Shown one piece after another: positions 5,905-6,506 of a stretch of DNA of 6,506 bases. Numbering within the stretch: position 1 is the first letter of the stretch; every line of letters begins with the position of its first letter. A model generated the notes under the pieces. The model saw only the letters and a program-made list of their open reading frames with translations, had not been told where the DNA came from and searched no databases. Both the position numbers and the translations under genes were made by a program. This stretch comes from Clostridium sp. UBA3947. Lineage in GTDB: Bacteria > Bacillota > Clostridia > Clostridiales > Clostridiaceae. The stretch covers positions 1-6,506 of the forward strand of contig DGDR01000011.1 in NCBI GenBank assembly GCA_002385545.1, read 5' to 3'.

Positions 5905-6345
5905 ATGAAAATAATTGATCCCATTAAAGCCTTTGTAATTTTTATTTCCTCTTTCCTTATAATATATGGCGTAGTTAAATTTGTTCAAGTTATTTCTTTT
6001 CTAAGCAATAGTGAAACGACCACTGGGGAAATTATAGGTTATCAGACTATGCTAGAGCGTCACGACGGCTGGCATATTTATAAATATCCCAAAGTGAGTT
6101 TTGTTAACAAGGATTCTGGAGAAGAAGTTATTGGAACGAGTATTTATGCAGATAAGAAGGAAAAAAGTAAAGTTGGACAAAATGTAACTATACATTATAA
6201 TAAGAGTAAACCTAAAGAAATAATTATAGATTCGCTTACGAATATTTGGTATGTTCCCATAGCTTCAGTAGCAGGTGGTTTTTTCATAATATTTGTATAT
6301 ATGATAAGCTATATATTTAAATTAAAGAACTATTTGATTATATGA
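5905..6345 (+). CDS. DUF3592 family membrane protein, 146 aa
   Basis: This is a small membrane protein with two membrane segments, about 9-29 and 113-137, flanking an extracytoplasmic or cytoplasmic beta-rich domain. The domain follows the DUF3592 pattern: TTGEIIGY after the first helix (39-46), YPKVSF (61-66) with a G near 72, then a VGQNVTIHYNKSKPKE stretch (90-105) and an IW..P entry into the second helix (114-118). The family has no established biochemical role. The start is uncertain. ATG 5905 is only one base from AAGGAG (5898-5903), but GGTGA (5892-5896) matches the 3' part of the full Shine-Dalgarno sequence and would be better spaced. An in-frame GTG at 5893 has no site upstream. It is the last gene of the trk operon, 69 bases after trkH, with its ribosome site buried in a hairpin. 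A role linked to K+ transport is a guess from context. Confidence 0.85.
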   Translation: MKIIDPIKAFVIFISSFLIIYGVVKFVQVISFLSNSETTTGEIIGYQTMLERHDGWHIYKYPKVSFVNKDSGEEVIGTSIYADKKEKSKVGQNVTIHYNKSKPKEIIIDSLTNIWYVPIASVAGGFFIIFVYMISYIFKLKNYLII

Positions 6346-6371
6346 AGTAATAAAATCTATAGTTTAATAAT

Positions 6372-6410
6372 AGGGCACTTGGAGGATAGATTTCCAGTGC
6401 CTTTAGTTTT
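6372..6410 (+). terminator. Intrinsic terminator of the trk operon
   Basis: AGGGCACT (6372-6379), one bulged T, then GGA (6381-6383) pairs with TCC (6393-6395) and AGTGCCTT (6396-6403). This gives an 11-bp stem including one G-U pair and a 9-base loop. The T-rich run TTTAGTTTT (6402-6410) follows. It lies 26 bases after the last stop codon and is the strongest terminator in the window. Confidence 0.85.
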
Positions 6411-6413
6411 CTA

Positions 6414-6442
6414 TTATAAGGTAATCAATCTTATGGTATAAT
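6414..6442 (+). promoter_or_regulatory. Extended -10 promoter for a gene beyond the right edge
   Basis: TGGTATAAT at 6434-6442 is a perfect extended -10 element. The -35 at the ideal 17-base distance, TTATAA (6414-6419), is weak, which is common for extended -10 promoters. Transcription would start near 6449 and run out of the window through the heptamer repeat. It sits directly after the trk operon terminator, as expected for a new unit. Confidence 0.6.
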
Positions 6443-6480
6443 ATATTGTAGGAAAATCCCTATAAGTCAACGAATAGGAG

Positions 6481-6506
6481 AAAGTATAAAGTATAAAGTA
6501 TAAAGG
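6481..6506 (+). repeat. Heptamer tandem repeat, AAAGTAT x 3.7
   Basis: Three exact copies of AAAGTAT (6481-6501) are followed by AAAGG, where the window ends. AGGAG (6476-6480) comes just before. The repeat lies in the predicted leader of the next gene, and the last AAAGG may be the start of that gene's ribosome binding site. Short tandem repeats of this kind can change in copy number by slippage; whether this one does cannot be seen here. Confidence 0.8.

Overview
The window is strongly AT-rich. It has AGGAGG-type ribosome binding sites, sigma-A-type promoters with extended -10 elements, and a possible sigma-H site overlapping a Spo0A box at its left edge. Together these suggest a spore-forming low-GC Firmicute, most likely a Clostridium or close relative. 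The species cannot be fixed from the sequence alone. All supported genes lie on the + strand.

Layout. Bases 1-31 hold a minus-strand sigma-H-like promoter reading out of the window to the left. Bases 32-267 are very AT-rich and hold no convincing gene. A sigma-A promoter (268-296) drives a 158-residue soluble helical protein that I do not recognise (331-807). A 282-base gap follows, with an extended -10 promoter (923-949) and a long imperfect inverted repeat (996-1052). Next comes an exported D-Ala-D-Ala carboxypeptidase of the DacA/DacF type (1090-2439), closed by a terminator (2444-2469).

From about 2487 to 6410 there is one probable operon: a small PLD-like-fold protein without catalytic residues (2553-3014), TrkA (3033-4442), TrkH (4393-5835) and a two-TM DUF3592 protein (5905-6345), ended by a hairpin terminator (6372-6410). 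A new promoter (6414-6442) then leads into a gene beyond the right edge, preceded by a heptamer tandem repeat (6481-6506).

How the genes work together. TrkH is the membrane K+ translocating subunit and TrkA the cytosolic NAD(H)/nucleotide-sensing gating ring, so the operon core is a K+ uptake system. trkA and trkH overlap by 50 bases, which points to translational coupling. The DUF3592 gene has its ribosome binding site inside a 10-bp helix whose other strand begins one base after the trkH stop codon, so its translation may depend on ribosomes finishing trkH. The flanking PLD-like and DUF3592 proteins are candidates for unrecognised accessory parts of this Trk system, but that rests only on operon context. 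The carboxypeptidase is a separate cell-wall unit. No CRISPR array, rRNA, tRNA or intact mobile element is visible.
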